DNA of 64,000 nucleotides from Gammaproteobacteria bacterium (GCA_947455595.1 CANGOP010000014.1:1-64000), one strand, 5' to 3'; shown: positions 46,190-57,228, counted from the first letter of the stretch. Program-made: numbers and translations. The notes: generated from the letters alone by a model not told the origin.

Positions 46190-46474
46190 ATGGCCAAATC
46201 GACGCTTAATCTAGGCTTGGAAGTGAAGCGGGCGCTGCTCGGCATCGGTCTTGGATTGCTGTTCGTACCGGCTCTGGTGTTCGCTTTCGGGCGGATTGCG
46301 CTCGGTCCGTACGAAGGCACGCTCGGCGGATTTCTGGGAACGCTCTATCTAGATCTTTTCAAGGGCGCGCCCGGCGCAGTCGGGCTCGTACTCGGCCCTT
46401 ATGGGCTGGTGGTACTCTGGCGCCTCACCCGAGCACTCGCGGAGCGCGCCGGCCGCTCAAGGCCGGCGCGCTGA
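46190..46474 (+). CDS. Small membrane protein of unknown function
   Basis: A protein of 94 residues with two predicted membrane segments (~15-35 and ~60-80; GIGLGLLFVPALVFAF and AVGLVLGPYGLVVLW). No family is recognised. It follows the M48 protease by 14 bp and is probably cotranscribed. Its last codons (AERAGRSRPAR) are shaped by the hairpin at 46443-46472. The codon use fits the neighbours. Confidence 0.6.
   Translation: MAKSTLNLGLEVKRALLGIGLGLLFVPALVFAFGRIALGPYEGTLGGFLGTLYLDLFKGAPGAVGLVLGPYGLVVLWRLTRALAERAGRSRPAR
46443..46472. terminator. 12-bp perfect hairpin at the stop codon of the small membrane gene
   Basis: AGCGCGCCGGCC, loop GCTCAA and GGCCGGCGCGCT pair perfectly. The right arm ends at the T of the stop codon TGA, 6 bp before the convergent M28 peptidase ends. 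No T run follows. It is a likely bidirectional terminator embedded in coding sequence. Confidence 0.7.
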
Positions 46475-46478
46475 TTGA

Positions 46479-48122
46479 TCAGTGAGCCTGAGCGCGACTG
46501 GCGTCGCGGATCGCTTTAAATTCGCTCTTTGGGTACCACTCAGGCCAATGACGGTCATTGGCCACCCGCGCCCCTACGGCATGCAGTAACTGCAGATCTT
46601 CGAGGATTCCAGACACATCCCAGTCGGCAGAGTATTCATCCGACGGCTTGTGATAGCGATTGGCCGTATAGTCATCCTTGAATGCTTGTCCATAGCCCGC
46701 CGGATGAGTGACCGCATCGATACCCGTCTCGGTATACAGGGATGGCACGCCGTGCTTGGCCAAGTTGAAGTGATCCGAGCGGAAGTAATGACCCTTCTCC
46801 GGTTCTGCGTCCGGACGGATGACGCGACCCTGCTTCGTTGTCGCTTCCTTCAAATAGTCCTCGAGTTCTGAGGCGCCGTAGCCGACAACTTCAATGTCGT
46901 GCATGCGTCCGATCGGAAACATGGCGTCGATATTGATCGCCGCTGCTGTCTGACTGAGTGGGAGCACGGGGTTTTGGCCGTAGTAAGCCGAACCGAGCAA
47001 TCCGGACTCCTCAGCGGTGACCGCCACAAACACCACCGAGCGATCCGGCCGCTTGCCGGCTTTGAATGCCTTGGCAACTTCCAGAATACCCGCGACACCG
47101 GTCGCATTATCGACAGCACCGTTGTAGATCGTATCGCCAGTGCCACCCGAATCTTTGGAATTCCCGAAGTGATCCCAGTGCGCCATGTAGAGCACATATT
47201 CCTTCGGGTGCTGGGCGCCAGGCAGTACGCCCACCACGTTGGCCGACTGCGTGCGTCGTACGGTATTCTTCAGGTTGACCGACGCGGTCAGATTGAGAGG
47301 CACAGGCTTAAAGCCTGGCTTCGTGGCCGCCTTCTCCATCGCATCCAAGTCGAGGCCTGCCAAACTGAAAAGCTTGCGCGCTGACTCGTTGCTGACCCAA
47401 CCCTCAACGGCCGCGCGCGCCGCGTGCCCGTCAGCGGCATCCGGTTCCAGTAAGGGACCCGTATTGCTGTTTCGAACGACATCCCAGCCGTAGGCAGCGG
47501 GACCCGTTTGGTGAATGATGAGGGCGCCCTCGGCACCCTGCCGCATCGCCTCTTCGTACTTGTAGACCCAACGGCCGTAATAGGTCATGTTCTTGCCCCG
47601 GAACAAAGTCGCATCACGGTAGCCCGGGTCATTGACGAGGATGACGGCCGTCTTGCCGTGCATGTCAACGTCGGCATAGTCATCCCAACCATATTCGGGC
47701 GCGTGAATGCCGTGCCCCACAAACACCATCGGGCTCTGCGCTAATTCCGCGGTAGGGCGCACTCGTCGTGTCCAGACAACTGCGTCGTCCGCATAGGCGA
47801 GCGACAACTTCCCCGCTGATCCGGCGATCTCAAGGCGGGCGGACGGATCCGCCTTGATCTCGACGAGCATGACCGGCTGACGGTAGCCGTTCGTGAGACC
47901 TGGCTTCAGACCGAGCGCGCGGAACTGGCCTTCAATCCAATCTAGGGCACGGGTTTCGCCAATCTGTCCGGGCTTACGCCCCTCGAATTCGTCGGAGGCC
48001 AGCGTGGCAACCGAGGCGCGGAAGCCCGCTTCGGTCATGCCCTTCGGCGCAGCCGCAGCGACTGCCAGACCCATGACACACAGCGGCGCCATCAGACGCA
48101 GTGCCGTTCGGAATGAATTCAT
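46479..48122 (-). CDS. Exported M28 family zinc aminopeptidase
   Basis: A protein of 547 residues with a signal peptide at 1-25. An N-terminal PA-like insert (VFVGHGIHAPEYGWDDYADVD, KTAVILVNDPGYRD) precedes the peptidase core. Zinc ligands are seen in MAHWDHFG, GAVDNATGVAG, AVTAEESGLLGS, INIDAM and the closing SDHFNLAKHGVPSLY. Members remove N-terminal residues from peptides in the periplasm. The start has GGAGG. It ends 5 bp from the convergent small membrane gene. Confidence 0.92.
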   Translation of the reverse strand: MNSFRTALRLMAPLCVMGLAVAAAAPKGMTEAGFRASVATLASDEFEGRKPGQIGETRALDWIEGQFRALGLKPGLTNGYRQPVMLVEIKADPSARLEIAGSAGKLSLAYADDAVVWTRRVRPTAELAQSPMVFVGHGIHAPEYGWDDYADVDMHGKTAVILVNDPGYRDATLFRGKNMTYYGRWVYKYEEAMRQGAEGALIIHQTGPAAYGWDVVRNSNTGPLLEPDAADGHAARAAVEGWVSNESARKLFSLAGLDLDAMEKAATKPGFKPVPLNLTASVNLKNTVRRTQSANVVGVLPGAQHPKEYVLYMAHWDHFGNSKDSGGTGDTIYNGAVDNATGVAGILEVAKAFKAGKRPDRSVVFVAVTAEESGLLGSAYYGQNPVLPLSQTAAAINIDAMFPIGRMHDIEVVGYGASELEDYLKEATTKQGRVIRPDAEPEKGHYFRSDHFNLAKHGVPSLYTETGIDAVTHPAGYGQAFKDDYTANRYHKPSDEYSADWDVSGILEDLQLLHAVGARVANDRHWPEWYPKSEFKAIRDASRAQAH

Positions 48123-48146
48123 GCCACCTCCAGAATAATGCGGCCG

Positions 48147-48434
48147 TCAACGCGGCCAGTAATGCCAGATGAGCCCGGCAACCGTGAGTGTCGTCGCCGC
48201 AACGGCCCAACCACGCCACGCTCGATCCCGCAGAACGCCCAGAAAAGCGTAGGTCGACACAAACGCCAGCGCAAGAAACAGGAAGAAACTCTGCAGGAGG
48301 GGACTGTATTCCCGAGCCAACGACGGGTAATCGTGGCTCATGAGCAAAAAAACCACGAGGACCATGGCCAACCCGATCGAAATCGTGACCGCAGACCCCA
48401 TAATGATCCCCATCAGGACGGCCAAAGGGGTCAT
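48147..48434 (-). CDS. Small membrane protein of unknown function
   Basis: A protein of 95 residues with three predicted membrane segments (MTPLAVLMGIIMGSAVTIS; FFLFLALAFVSTYAFLG; AWRGWAVAATTLTVAGLIW). No family recognised. The ATG at 48434 is preferred since the hydrophobic start begins there; the ribosome binding site is weak. It lies 24 bp upstream of the M28 peptidase on the same strand. Confidence 0.55.
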   Translation of the reverse strand: MTPLAVLMGIIMGSAVTISIGLAMVLVVFLLMSHDYPSLAREYSPLLQSFFLFLALAFVSTYAFLGVLRDRAWRGWAVAATTLTVAGLIWHYWPR

Positions 48435-48561
48435 TTGAGGGCCCCGGTGTCGTCCGACTTGATCCGAATGCCCCTGTTCCCTACCCTGACAACCATGCTT
48501 CACCTCGAAATCGCGACGCAGGACGCGCCTCGCCCCACCTGCAGGGCGCTAGTTTAACCTC

Positions 48562-50775
48562 ATGACAGACCCATCGAACTCCCCACGTCCGCCAAAAGCC
48601 GGACTTGGACTGCGACTTGCCCTCGTACTGCCCACGTTGGCACTCGCGGGCTTCATCTTCACGGGCTCCGCCGCCAACCGGCCGGCCACCGCGGAAACGG
48701 CAACGGCGACCGTCACCGCCGGTTCGACCGCGACCAAACCCGCAGCGCCCTTGCATGCCACCGACCGGCATCGCAAAGTGGCACGGCTTGTGGCGGAAGT
48801 CGTGGAACGGTCCCACTATCGGCGCGCCATCCTGGACGAAAAACTCTCCTCGCAGGTCTACGACCGTTATCTTGATTCGTTGGACGGATCGCACAGCTAC
48901 TTTCTACAGTCCGACCTGAAGGAACTAGAGCCAATTCGCACTCATTTGGGTGAGGCCATCCGTACGGGTGCGGTGGAGCCGGCGTTCGTCATCTACCGAC
49001 GACTTCTTGAGCGCAACCGCGCCGAGATTCAGGCGGCAATCGCCTCCCTCGACCATGAGCCCGACTTTAAGGTCGAGGAGTCCTACTCGTTTGATCGCAC
49101 GAAGGCGCCTTGGCCGGCGGATGCCGCCGAGCAGGCGGACATTTGGCGCAAGCGTGTCAAGAACGACGCGCTCTCGCTGCTTCTCGCCAACAAGACCTGG
49201 GACGAGGCACGCGATGTCCTGAAAAAGCGTTATGAGCGATTGCTCAAGCGTGTCGATCAAGTGACCGCGGATGACGTGTTCGAAAATTTCATGAACGCGT
49301 ATCTGCACGTATACGACCCACATTCAAACTATCTCTCGCCGCACTCGAGCGAGGAATACAACATCGCGATGAAGCTCTCGTACGTCGGTATCGGCGCATC
49401 GCTGCAGCTGATTGATGATTACGTGACCATCATGAACGTCATCCCCGGCGGCCCGGCGGCCATCAGCGGCCTCGTCAAGGTCAATGACCGCATCACGGGT
49501 GTGGCCCAAGGCAAGGCCGACTTCACCGACGTGGTGGGCTGGCGACTCGATGACGTGGTGCAACTGATCCGCGGCCCGGCGGGTACCGTCGTGCGCCTGC
49601 AGATTCTTCCAGCCGGTGCATCACCTGGATCGAAGGAACAAATCTACGAATTCACCCGCAACAAGATCACTCTGGAAAGCCAAGCGTCCAAGAAGAAGAT
49701 CGAGACCGTCACGGTCGACGGCACGTCTCACAAGGTCGGCATCATTGATGTGCCGAGCTTCTATCAGGACTTTGACGCCAAAGTGAATGGCGATAAGGAA
49801 TATCGCAGCACCACGCGCGATGTCGCGAAGCTCATCGATGAACTGAAAGCCGAGAAGGTTGAAGGCATCGTCATGGACTTACGCGGCAACGGCGGCGGGA
49901 ACCTGAGCGAAGCGCAAGGCCTCGTCGGTCTCTTTATCAAGAAAGGACCGGTCGTCCAGTTACGCGAAACCAGTGGCGAAATCGAAGTTCTCGAAGACCC
50001 TGAGTCGGGGCCCGTCTGGGAGGGCCCGATGGTGGTGCTCGTCGACCGCTCCAGTGCCTCGGCCTCTGAGATTTTTTCAGCAGCAATTCAGGACTACGGT
50101 CGCGGGCTCATTCTCGGCCAGCAGACCTTCGGCAAAGGCACGGTCCAGAACCTGTACCCGCTTGACCGCTGGGCGCTCGGCCCGAATGCCGGGTATGGTG
50201 AACTGACGGTCACGATTGGGAAGTACTACCGTGTCAGTGGCGACAGTGTGCAGAACCGCGGCGTCATGCCGGAGATTCCGTTCCCGTCGCTGCTTTCCAT
50301 TACCGACATGGGCGAGTCGACCCGTGACAGTGCCTTGCCGTGGGATCGCATCCGCCCCGTCGAATTCGCCGCCTCCCGTGCACTCGATAGCCTGGTGCCG
50401 CAACTCCTCAAGCAGCATAACGTGCGGATGGCCTCGGACCCGGATCTCAAGGAATTGTTGGCAGAAGCGGCCTCCGTTGAGGAATTGCGTAAAGAGAAGT
50501 CGATTTCACTCAATCTCGACGCGCGTCGGATTGAACGGGACCGACTGGACGCCGAACGCCTGAGTCGCATCAATGCGCGTCGCTCAGCCCATGGGGAAGA
50601 GCCGCTCAAGACCTTGGAAGACTTAAAACCCGACGAGCAGCCGGACGCGAACCTGACGGAAGCGTCAAAAGTCGTCGTGGAACTCGTGCAGGCCTTGCAG
50701 ACACCGGCGGTCACCACGGCGAGTGCGCCTCCGCGGGCGGCAGCGAAGACCGCTAAGCGCGCGACGAAGCACTGA
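48562..50775 (+). CDS. prc: Carboxy-terminal processing protease (S41, Prc/Tsp-like)
   Basis: A protein of 737 residues. An N-terminal membrane anchor lies at ~18-38. The N-terminal domain (~65-260), a PDZ domain (~255-350, YVGIGASLQLIDDYVTIMNVIPGGPAA) and the S41 core follow. The catalytic dyad is Ser500 (RSSASASE) and Lys525 (TFGKGT), 25 residues apart as in E. coli Prc. It degrades misfolded or tagged periplasmic proteins and trims murein hydrolases. The C-terminal Ala-rich tail is unmatched. It stands alone and converges with the DUF1249 gene. Confidence 0.93.
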   Translation: MTDPSNSPRPPKAGLGLRLALVLPTLALAGFIFTGSAANRPATAETATATVTAGSTATKPAAPLHATDRHRKVARLVAEVVERSHYRRAILDEKLSSQVYDRYLDSLDGSHSYFLQSDLKELEPIRTHLGEAIRTGAVEPAFVIYRRLLERNRAEIQAAIASLDHEPDFKVEESYSFDRTKAPWPADAAEQADIWRKRVKNDALSLLLANKTWDEARDVLKKRYERLLKRVDQVTADDVFENFMNAYLHVYDPHSNYLSPHSSEEYNIAMKLSYVGIGASLQLIDDYVTIMNVIPGGPAAISGLVKVNDRITGVAQGKADFTDVVGWRLDDVVQLIRGPAGTVVRLQILPAGASPGSKEQIYEFTRNKITLESQASKKKIETVTVDGTSHKVGIIDVPSFYQDFDAKVNGDKEYRSTTRDVAKLIDELKAEKVEGIVMDLRGNGGGNLSEAQGLVGLFIKKGPVVQLRETSGEIEVLEDPESGPVWEGPMVVLVDRSSASASEIFSAAIQDYGRGLILGQQTFGKGTVQNLYPLDRWALGPNAGYGELTVTIGKYYRVSGDSVQNRGVMPEIPFPSLLSITDMGESTRDSALPWDRIRPVEFAASRALDSLVPQLLKQHNVRMASDPDLKELLAEAASVEELRKEKSISLNLDARRIERDRLDAERLSRINARRSAHGEEPLKTLEDLKPDEQPDANLTEASKVVVELVQALQTPAVTTASAPPRAAAKTAKRATKH

Positions 50776-50781
50776 TTCGTC
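50763..50781. terminator. Hairpin over the stop codons of prc and the DUF1249 gene
   Basis: GACGAA and TTCGTC pair (6 bp) around a 7-nt loop that includes the prc stop codon (50773-50775); the right arm runs into the first two bases of the convergent stop (50780-50782). No T run. Likely a weak shared terminator. Confidence 0.5.
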
Positions 50782-51265
50782 AGACGGTCATCGCGGCTGC
50801 TGGTTCAAACCGGCAGCCGCGGTCGGCGCAGTATTCCAACCACTTGTTGAGCATCACATTGCGCGCCCAGCGCGGCGCTAACGTTTCGCCCAACACCGGT
50901 AAGGGCGGCGCAGGTGGGTTGTGCCGGGCGACCTGACGCACGTCCGACGCTTCCACGACCCGGGCATCGTGATACACACGGACCAGCAAGCTCGGCAACC
51001 CATCAGCGGCTTCCCCGAGGGCTCGCAGCGATAGACATAGCAATGTCGTATAGGGGCCGCGCTCCTCGACGCGGTATTCCAACGTCAGCGCATCATCGAT
51101 GCGCGCCGCAGCCTGCTCAGCCAAGCGATCGAGATCTCCACACAACCAGCCAAGACGGATGTAATTGCTCTCATAGAGGGTCATGAGGCTCACGAAACTG
51201 CCCGGGCTTGCTCGCCACGAGGTTTCACACCACTGATCAGGCGTCATCATGAAGCGATCATACAT
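50780..51265 (-). CDS. DUF1249 family protein (YqiB-like)
   Basis: A protein of 161 residues with the family core LMTLYESNYIRLGWL and the later YEYR-like strand (LTLEYRVEERGPYTTLLCLS), RVYHDARVVEASD and WARNVMLNKWLEYC. Family members are small cytoplasmic proteins of gammaproteobacteria with unknown function, often near cpdA or parE. Here the neighbour is ppsR, 9 bp upstream on the same strand. Confidence 0.85.
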   Translation of the reverse strand: MYDRFMMTPDQWCETSWRASPGSFVSLMTLYESNYIRLGWLCGDLDRLAEQAAARIDDALTLEYRVEERGPYTTLLCLSLRALGEAADGLPSLLVRVYHDARVVEASDVRQVARHNPPAPPLPVLGETLAPRWARNVMLNKWLEYCADRGCRFEPAAAMTV

Positions 51266-51274
51266 GGACCAAAG

Positions 51275-52099
51275 TTACGATGCCGCACGCCGACCAATAC
51301 CCGCTTCATGCACCACGCGAGCGCCGATCTCCTCCACCGAGCAGTGAGTCGTATCGATATACGGAATGCCCATACGCTCGAACATCGCGCGAGCCGCCCG
51401 CACCTCAAACGCCACTTGAGCGGCAGATGAATAGCGGCTGTTCGGGCGCCGCTCATGGCGGATCTGCTGGAGCCGCTCCGGCTCGATCGTGAGCCCGTAC
51501 AGCTTGGCGCGGACGGCGGCGAGCGCCGATGGCAATCGGCCCGACTCGAGATCTTCATCCGTAAGGGGATAGTTGGCCGCATTGATGCCGTAGTGCAGCG
51601 CCAAATACAGACAAGTTGGCGTCTTGCCCGATCGTGAGACCCCCACCAACACGACATCCGCCCGACCGTAATCGCGGGTCTGCGCACCGTCATCATTAGC
51701 CAATGCGAAATTCGTGGCATTGATACGGGCCGCATACCCTTCGGAGTTGGTCATACCGTGTGCTCGTCCAGCCGCATGGGAACTCTTGACCCCGAAGGCT
51801 GCCTCCAACTGGCCGATAAAGGCGTCAAAGAAATCCAAAAAGACCGCATTGGCTGCCTGAACTTCCACGCGCAGCGGGTCTTGGATCAACGTACTGAAGA
51901 CAATCGCCAGCTCGCCGTCCGCCTCACTCGTCGCATTGATCCGCTCACGCGCTTCGACCGCCTTCTCAGGGGAGTCGATGAACGGCAAGGTGACCGTCCG
52001 TAGCGCCAGGCCCTCAAACTGCGTGAGCAGGCTATGGCCCATCGTCTCGGCCGTCACACCCGTCTGATCCGATATAAAGAATACGGTCCGGTTTGGCAC
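51275..52099 (-). CDS. ppsR: PEP synthase regulatory protein (kinase/pyrophosphorylase)
   Basis: A protein of 274 residues with the family N-terminus [22 protein letters not shown] and the P-loop [10 protein letters not shown]. It inactivates PEP synthase by ADP-dependent phosphorylation of a Thr and reactivates it by Pi-dependent dephosphorylation. GTG 52099 is preferred because GGAG lies 6 bp upstream; a TTG at 52117 would add six residues. It is divergent from ppsA across 127 bp, the usual arrangement. Confidence 0.92.
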   Translation of the reverse strand: MPNRTVFFISDQTGVTAETMGHSLLTQFEGLALRTVTLPFIDSPEKAVEARERINATSEADGELAIVFSTLIQDPLRVEVQAANAVFLDFFDAFIGQLEAAFGVKSSHAAGRAHGMTNSEGYAARINATNFALANDDGAQTRDYGRADVVLVGVSRSGKTPTCLYLALHYGINAANYPLTDEDLESGRLPSALAAVRAKLYGLTIEPERLQQIRHERRPNSRYSSAAQVAFEVRAARAMFERMGIPYIDTTHCSVEEIGARVVHEAGIGRRAAS

Positions 52100-52226
52100 G
52101 ACAATCTCCAGGGTCAATTCGACGCAGTCTAGCGCTGCTCAACGGGGACGAGCAGAGGGTTCATGCGCCCCCCTTGTTGCATTGCAATATGCCAGAATAG
52201 CGAGACTCATTGAGCGAGGGTTGGCC

Positions 52227-54590
52227 ATGACCGAGTATCTCGTACCGTTCGAGCAGTTGCGGATGCATGACGTCGAGCGCGTGGGCGGCAAGAACGCCTC
52301 CATCGGCGAGATGATCGGGCAACTCGCCGGCCTCGGTGTCCAGGTTCCGGGTGGCTTTGCGACCACGGCCGACGCCTTCCGGGAATTTTTGGCCCACGAC
52401 GGTCTCGCGCAGCGCATCGAGGCCGCGCTCACCGATCTCAATGTCGATGATATCGACGCCCTGACTCGAGTCGGCGCATCGATTCGCGGCTGGATCATGG
52501 CAACTCCCTTCCCGGCTGCGCTCGAGGCGGCCGTTCTGAACGCCTGGACCGCCATGGGCGGCGAGCATATTGCCGTGGCGGTGCGGTCTTCGGCGACGGC
52601 CGAGGATCTGCCGGAAGCCTCCTTCGCGGGTCAGCAAGAAACCTTCCTGAACGTGCGTGGACGGGATGCGCTCTTGCATTGCATGCGCGAAGTGTTTGCC
52701 TCGCTCTTCAATGATCGTGCCATCGCCTATCGCGTGCACCAGGGCTTTGCGCATTCACACGTCGCACTCTCAGTCGGCGTGCAGCACATGGTGCGCAGCG
52801 ATCTGGGTTCCTCGGGCGTCCTGTTCACCCTGGATACCGACTCGGGCTTTCGGGACGTCGTGTTCGTGACGGCCTCCTATGGCTTGGGTGAGACCGTCGT
52901 TCAAGGCGCAGTGAACCCGGACGAGTTCTACGTTTACAAGGGCGCTTTACGTGAAGGTCGACCGGCCATCGTGCGGCGCAACCTCGGCGGCAAGGCCATC
53001 AAAATGATTTACGCCTCCGGCGCCAGTGCCGGCAAGCGCGTGGAGACGGTCGAGGTGCCCGCGGCGGATCGCCGTCGTTTTGCCTTGACCGATGCGGACG
53101 TCGAGTCTCTCGCGCGGCAGGCGCTGCTGATTGAAGCGCACTACGGCTGCCCGATGGATATCGAATGGGGTAAAGACGGTGAAGACGGCCAGCTCTACAT
53201 TCTCCAGGCTCGCCCAGAGACCGTGCAGAGTCGAACGAGTCGCACGATCCAGCGCTTCACCCTCAAGGGACGCTCCAAGGTCTTGGTGGAGGGTCGTGCG
53301 ATTGGCAGCCGTATCGGCGCAGGTCCCGCACGTCTGATCAAAGACGTCAGTGAGATGGGCCGGGTGCGCGCCGGCGATGTGCTCGTCGCAGACATGACGG
53401 ATCCTGACTGGGAGCCCGTGATGAAGCGCGCCTCTGCGATCGTGACCAATCGGGGTGGCCGCACTTGCCACGCCGCCATCATCGCCCGCGAACTGGGCAT
53501 TCCAGCGGTCGTCGGTTGTGGAGATGCCACCGACCGCATCAGCGAAGGCGAGCCGGTCACGGTCTCTTGCGCCGAAGGCGATACCGGCTATGTGTACGCA
53601 GGCGCGCTCGATTACGACGAGAGCGCCGTCGAGCTAGACACGATGCCGAGCGCGCCGGTGCGCATCATGATGAACGTCGGGAATCCAGATCGGGCCTTCG
53701 ACTTCGCGCAACTCCCGAACCACGGTGTCGGCCTCGCGCGTCTTGAATTCATCATCAATCGCATGATCGGCGTGCACCCGCGGGCACTGCTGGAATTCGA
53801 TTCGCTGCCCACCGCACTCAAAGAGACGATCTCGACGCACATCGCAGGCTACGACGGACCGATCGATTTCTTCGTCCGCAAACTTGCCGAAGGCATCTCG
53901 CAGATCGCGGCTGCGTTTCATCCGCAACCGGTCATCGTGCGGCTCTCAGACTTCAAGTCGAATGAGTACGCCAATCTCATCGGTGGCTCCTTATACGAGC
54001 CGCACGAAGAGAACCCCATGCTCGGCTTCCGCGGCGCGTCGCGCTACATCGACCCAACCTTCCGGCCGTGCTTTGAACTGGAGTGTCGCGCCTTGCGGCA
54101 CGTCCGTGACGCGATGGGGCTGACCAACGTCCAGGTCATGGTGCCGTTTGTGCGCACGGTGGGCGAAGCACAGTCTGTCACTGAACTTTTGGCAGCGAAT
54201 GGCCTGACCCGCGGTCAGAATGGTCTCAAAGTCATCATGATGTGCGAACTACCGACCAATGCTCTGTTGGCGGATGACTACCTACAGTACTTTGATGGCA
54301 TGTCGATCGGCTCAAATGACATGACCCAACTCGTCCTAGGCTTGGATCGCGACTCGGGGATCGTCGCCAAGCTCTTTGACGAGCGAGATCCGGCGGTGCG
54401 CAAGATGCTCTCCATGGCAATTCGCGCCTGCAAAGCATCCGGCAAATACATTGGGATTTGTGGGCAGGGCCCATCGGATCATCCGGATTTGGCACAGTGG
54501 TTGGTGGAGGAAGGCATCGACAGCCTTTCGCTCAATCCGGACACGGTCCTCGCCACCTGGATGTTGCTCGCTAAAGCGCCCGCAGCCTGA
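52227..54590 (+). CDS. ppsA: Phosphoenolpyruvate synthase
   Basis: A protein of 787 residues. The N-terminal ATP-grasp domain ([34 protein letters not shown]) is followed by the swivelling phosphohistidine domain with His415 ([21 protein letters not shown]) and the PEP-binding barrel ([40 protein letters not shown]). It makes PEP from pyruvate and ATP for gluconeogenesis. The length fits E. coli PpsA (792). The start at 52227 has GAGGG. It ends exactly where the convergent GFA gene ends. Confidence 0.97.
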   Translation: MTEYLVPFEQLRMHDVERVGGKNASIGEMIGQLAGLGVQVPGGFATTADAFREFLAHDGLAQRIEAALTDLNVDDIDALTRVGASIRGWIMATPFPAALEAAVLNAWTAMGGEHIAVAVRSSATAEDLPEASFAGQQETFLNVRGRDALLHCMREVFASLFNDRAIAYRVHQGFAHSHVALSVGVQHMVRSDLGSSGVLFTLDTDSGFRDVVFVTASYGLGETVVQGAVNPDEFYVYKGALREGRPAIVRRNLGGKAIKMIYASGASAGKRVETVEVPAADRRRFALTDADVESLARQALLIEAHYGCPMDIEWGKDGEDGQLYILQARPETVQSRTSRTIQRFTLKGRSKVLVEGRAIGSRIGAGPARLIKDVSEMGRVRAGDVLVADMTDPDWEPVMKRASAIVTNRGGRTCHAAIIARELGIPAVVGCGDATDRISEGEPVTVSCAEGDTGYVYAGALDYDESAVELDTMPSAPVRIMMNVGNPDRAFDFAQLPNHGVGLARLEFIINRMIGVHPRALLEFDSLPTALKETISTHIAGYDGPIDFFVRKLAEGISQIAAAFHPQPVIVRLSDFKSNEYANLIGGSLYEPHEENPMLGFRGASRYIDPTFRPCFELECRALRHVRDAMGLTNVQVMVPFVRTVGEAQSVTELLAANGLTRGQNGLKVIMMCELPTNALLADDYLQYFDGMSIGSNDMTQLVLGLDRDSGIVAKLFDERDPAVRKMLSMAIRACKASGKYIGICGQGPSDHPDLAQWLVEEGIDSLSLNPDTVLATWMLLAKAPAA

Positions 54591-54971
54591 TCAGCCTAAA
54601 TCGCTGCGAGCACGTTCCCAGTGCTCGCCATCGAATGGGATCGCCGTCAGGCTGCGCACCGAGCCCGGATCCAGACAGCGTGCATGCACGCTGATCTGGT
54701 CGGGATGGGATCGCGGCACGTAAAACGACTTGATGCCGCAGTGCCGACAGAAGTAATGCTTGGCAGCGCACGTGCCAAACCGGTACTCACTCAAATCGCC
54801 CGCTCCACTCAGCAAGTGGAAGCGAGCCGTCGGCACGATGAGATGCAAATAACCCGTCTGGCGACAGATTGAGCAATTGCATTCGAGGACTTCAATGTCG
54901 GCAGGCGCCTCGACGGTGAAGCGCACCCGTTGGCAGTGACAGCCGCCTGTATGCATGACCCAATCGCTCAC
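54591..54971 (-). CDS. GFA-family zinc protein
   Basis: A protein of 126 residues with paired Cys clusters (GGCHCQRV, ECNCSICRQTG, YFCRHCGIKSF) that bind two zinc ions, as in Gfa. Family members act on glutathione or formaldehyde adducts, or have no known role. The GTG start overlaps the upstream GT39 stop (GTGA), so it is last in orn-GT39-gfa. The 3' end abuts the ppsA stop with no gap. Confidence 0.88.
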   Translation of the reverse strand: MSDWVMHTGGCHCQRVRFTVEAPADIEVLECNCSICRQTGYLHLIVPTARFHLLSGAGDLSEYRFGTCAAKHYFCRHCGIKSFYVPRSHPDQISVHARCLDPGSVRSLTAIPFDGEHWERARSDLG

Positions 54972-56680
54972 GGCGACACCGAGCCTGCGGCGGGCATCGC
55001 GAGAATAGCGTAACGACGACCGCCCGGTCGTTCAACGACAGCCTCGATGGCAGCCCCCGGCAACTCGGCAGGTGGTCTCACAGCAGGGGAAACCACGGCC
55101 ACCTGGTCGTGCCGATAGCCCAGTAGCGACAACCACTGCGCAGACTTCCACCGATAGCGATCTTGAACCAGCCACAGATAGCGTGCGTCTTCGCCGTGCG
55201 CGATGGCGCCGGGAAAGCCCGTGGGTAAATGTCCCAAATACAGTTCGGACATCGCGATCGTGGTTTCGTCGGGCTGCAGCAGCACGAGCGGATGGCCCGC
55301 TGCAGCCGCCTCAATCTCTGTCGCGGTGGTGTGCAGATTCACGAGCGGATTGAGACAGACCCACAGGGGCCCAGCGATCAGGGTGAGTGTGACGCACACG
55401 GAGAGCAAGCAATCGCGCAAAACCCGTTCCCGAGTGCCCCGTGAGCGCACCACGCGTTGTACCGCAACGCCAAGTCCGATGAGGGCGATCACGGCCATCA
55501 GGTCATGTGTCGCATCCCGCGTCGCGGGCGCCAAAGCCAGCACCAACGCCACCGCCCCGAGCAATAGCGCGAGAGTCGCCAACAGCCCACGCGTACAGGC
55601 CCACGCGAATCCTCGAGCAGGTTCGGCGAGCTTCGCGGACTCACCAAACTCAAGCCCGACCATGAGCGCAAAGCCCAGCATCGGCGGGCCGTAGTAGACG
55701 CCCCGCGCCGTCGCCGCACAGGACAGCAAGACCGTCGCCGGTACAATCGCGCCGTAAGCCAGCCGCCAGGCTGTTCCGGTTGCGCCAATGGTCAACACGG
55801 CATGCCGGCCCCGCACAAAGGCTGTCAGCGCCAACGCCGTCCACGGCAGCAGATACAGCGGCAGTTCAAGAAGATACTTACCCGGCGAGTTCAGATGCCC
55901 GGTGGCATAGGCATACGAACTCGGCGCATCAATCGCGACGGCGCGCCCGAGCGTGTTGTACCAGAAGAGAATCTTGAGCCAGATCGCGCCATCGGGGCGG
56001 GCCAAGACCGCCAGCACCCACACACCGATCGCAAGCACCAGCACCGGCACCACGAGCCAAGGCTCCGGGCGCAGCAGTTCCCGCCAACGCCGCTCCAGCA
56101 CCAACACGGTGAGATAGGCAAAGCCCGGCACCATCCATCCGGCCAATCCCTTGGCGAAGAACGCGATGAGCAATCCCAGCGCCAATACCCCATAGCCACG
56201 GCGCCGTGCCGCCACCGCTTCAGTGGTGAATGACGCGTACATACCGGCCAGCGAGACGGCAACGCCGGCAACCAAAGGCGCATCGGTCGCCAACCAAATG
56301 TGCACGTCGTACAACTGCAGAGCGGTCACCGCCACGACTCCGGCGACCACACCGGCCATCAGGCCGGCCGCACGGCGCGCGATGAGCGCAAGCGCCACAG
56401 CCGTCAGTAACCCATAGAGCAGATTCGGCACGCGTGTCGCCGCTGGAGTGGGCCCTGCGACCGCCACCGCCACACCACTCAGCCAGTACAGCAAGGGGGG
56501 TTTCTCGGCAAAGGTCTCACCAGCGAGTTCCGGCAAGGCATGGTCCGCTTGGTGGGCCATTGCGACCGCCAGACTGCCCTCGCGCGGCTCATCGGGCGTG
56601 TAATAGACCCGCAAGAAGAGGCCAGTGACTAACACCGGCACGAGCATCAGCAACAGACGCTGCACCAACGACCGGTTCAC
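54968..56680 (-). CDS. GT39/ArnT-like membrane glycosyltransferase
   Basis: A protein of 570 residues with about 12 membrane segments in the first 450 residues. The first periplasmic loop has the acidic [13 protein letters not shown], the catalytic region of PMT/ArnT-type enzymes (GT-C fold), then [12 protein letters not shown]. It uses lipid-linked sugars to glycosylate a lipid or protein outside the membrane. No arn operon is nearby, so the acceptor is unknown. The GTG start overlaps the orn stop and the stop overlaps the gfa start. Confidence 0.88.
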   Translation of the reverse strand: MNRSLVQRLLLMLVPVLVTGLFLRVYYTPDEPREGSLAVAMAHQADHALPELAGETFAEKPPLLYWLSGVAVAVAGPTPAATRVPNLLYGLLTAVALALIARRAAGLMAGVVAGVVAVTALQLYDVHIWLATDAPLVAGVAVSLAGMYASFTTEAVAARRRGYGVLALGLLIAFFAKGLAGWMVPGFAYLTVLVLERRWRELLRPEPWLVVPVLVLAIGVWVLAVLARPDGAIWLKILFWYNTLGRAVAIDAPSSYAYATGHLNSPGKYLLELPLYLLPWTALALTAFVRGRHAVLTIGATGTAWRLAYGAIVPATVLLSCAATARGVYYGPPMLGFALMVGLEFGESAKLAEPARGFAWACTRGLLATLALLLGAVALVLALAPATRDATHDLMAVIALIGLGVAVQRVVRSRGTRERVLRDCLLSVCVTLTLIAGPLWVCLNPLVNLHTTATEIEAAAAGHPLVLLQPDETTIAMSELYLGHLPTGFPGAIAHGEDARYLWLVQDRYRWKSAQWLSLLGYRHDQVAVVSPAVRPPAELPGAAIEAVVERPGGRRYAILAMPAAGSVSP

Positions 56681-57228
56681 GCGGGCAACTTCAGAAAATG
56701 CGTGCGGTAATGCGCCAACTCACGGATCGAGTCCCGCACATCATCCAGCGCCTGATGGCTGTTGCTCTTGACGATTCCTGCGAAGACCTCCGGCGCCCAG
56801 CGCTTGGCCAGCTCCTTCAGGGTGCTGACATCCAAGTTGCGGTAATGGAAGTGGCGCTCCAGTCCCGGCATATACCGGGATAGGAAGCGTCGATCCTGAC
56901 AGATGCTGTTACCGCACATCGGCGAGGCGCCCGCCGGCACCCAGCGCGCCAGGAATGCTAGGGTCTCCCGCTCGGCGCCCGCTTCGTCTAGGCGACTTTC
57001 GCGCACCCGCGTGATGAGACCGCTCGCGCCGTGGGTGCGGGTATTCCACGCGTCCATCGCCGCAAGGGTCGCATCGGACTGGTGCACGGCAATCACCGGC
57101 CCTTCCGCAAGAATGTTGAGATCACGATCGGTGACGATCGTGGCGACTTCGAGAATCCGATCGGAATCCGGCAACAGGCCGGTCATTTCCAAATCGATCC
57201 ATATCAGGTGTTCGGGTGAGGTGTTCAT
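56677..57228 (-). CDS. orn: Oligoribonuclease
   Basis: A protein of 183 residues, DEDDh exonuclease: [10 protein letters not shown] (Asp, Glu), [12 protein letters not shown] (Asp) and [14 protein letters not shown] (His, Asp). It degrades di- to tetranucleotides, including pGpG from cyclic-di-GMP turnover. The length is that of E. coli Orn (181). It heads the orn-GT39-gfa operon and is divergent from a Ste24-like gene. Confidence 0.97.
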   Translation of the reverse strand: MNTSPEHLIWIDLEMTGLLPDSDRILEVATIVTDRDLNILAEGPVIAVHQSDATLAAMDAWNTRTHGASGLITRVRESRLDEAGAERETLAFLARWVPAGASPMCGNSICQDRRFLSRYMPGLERHFHYRNLDVSTLKELAKRWAPEVFAGIVKSNSHQALDDVRDSIRELAHYRTHFLKLPA

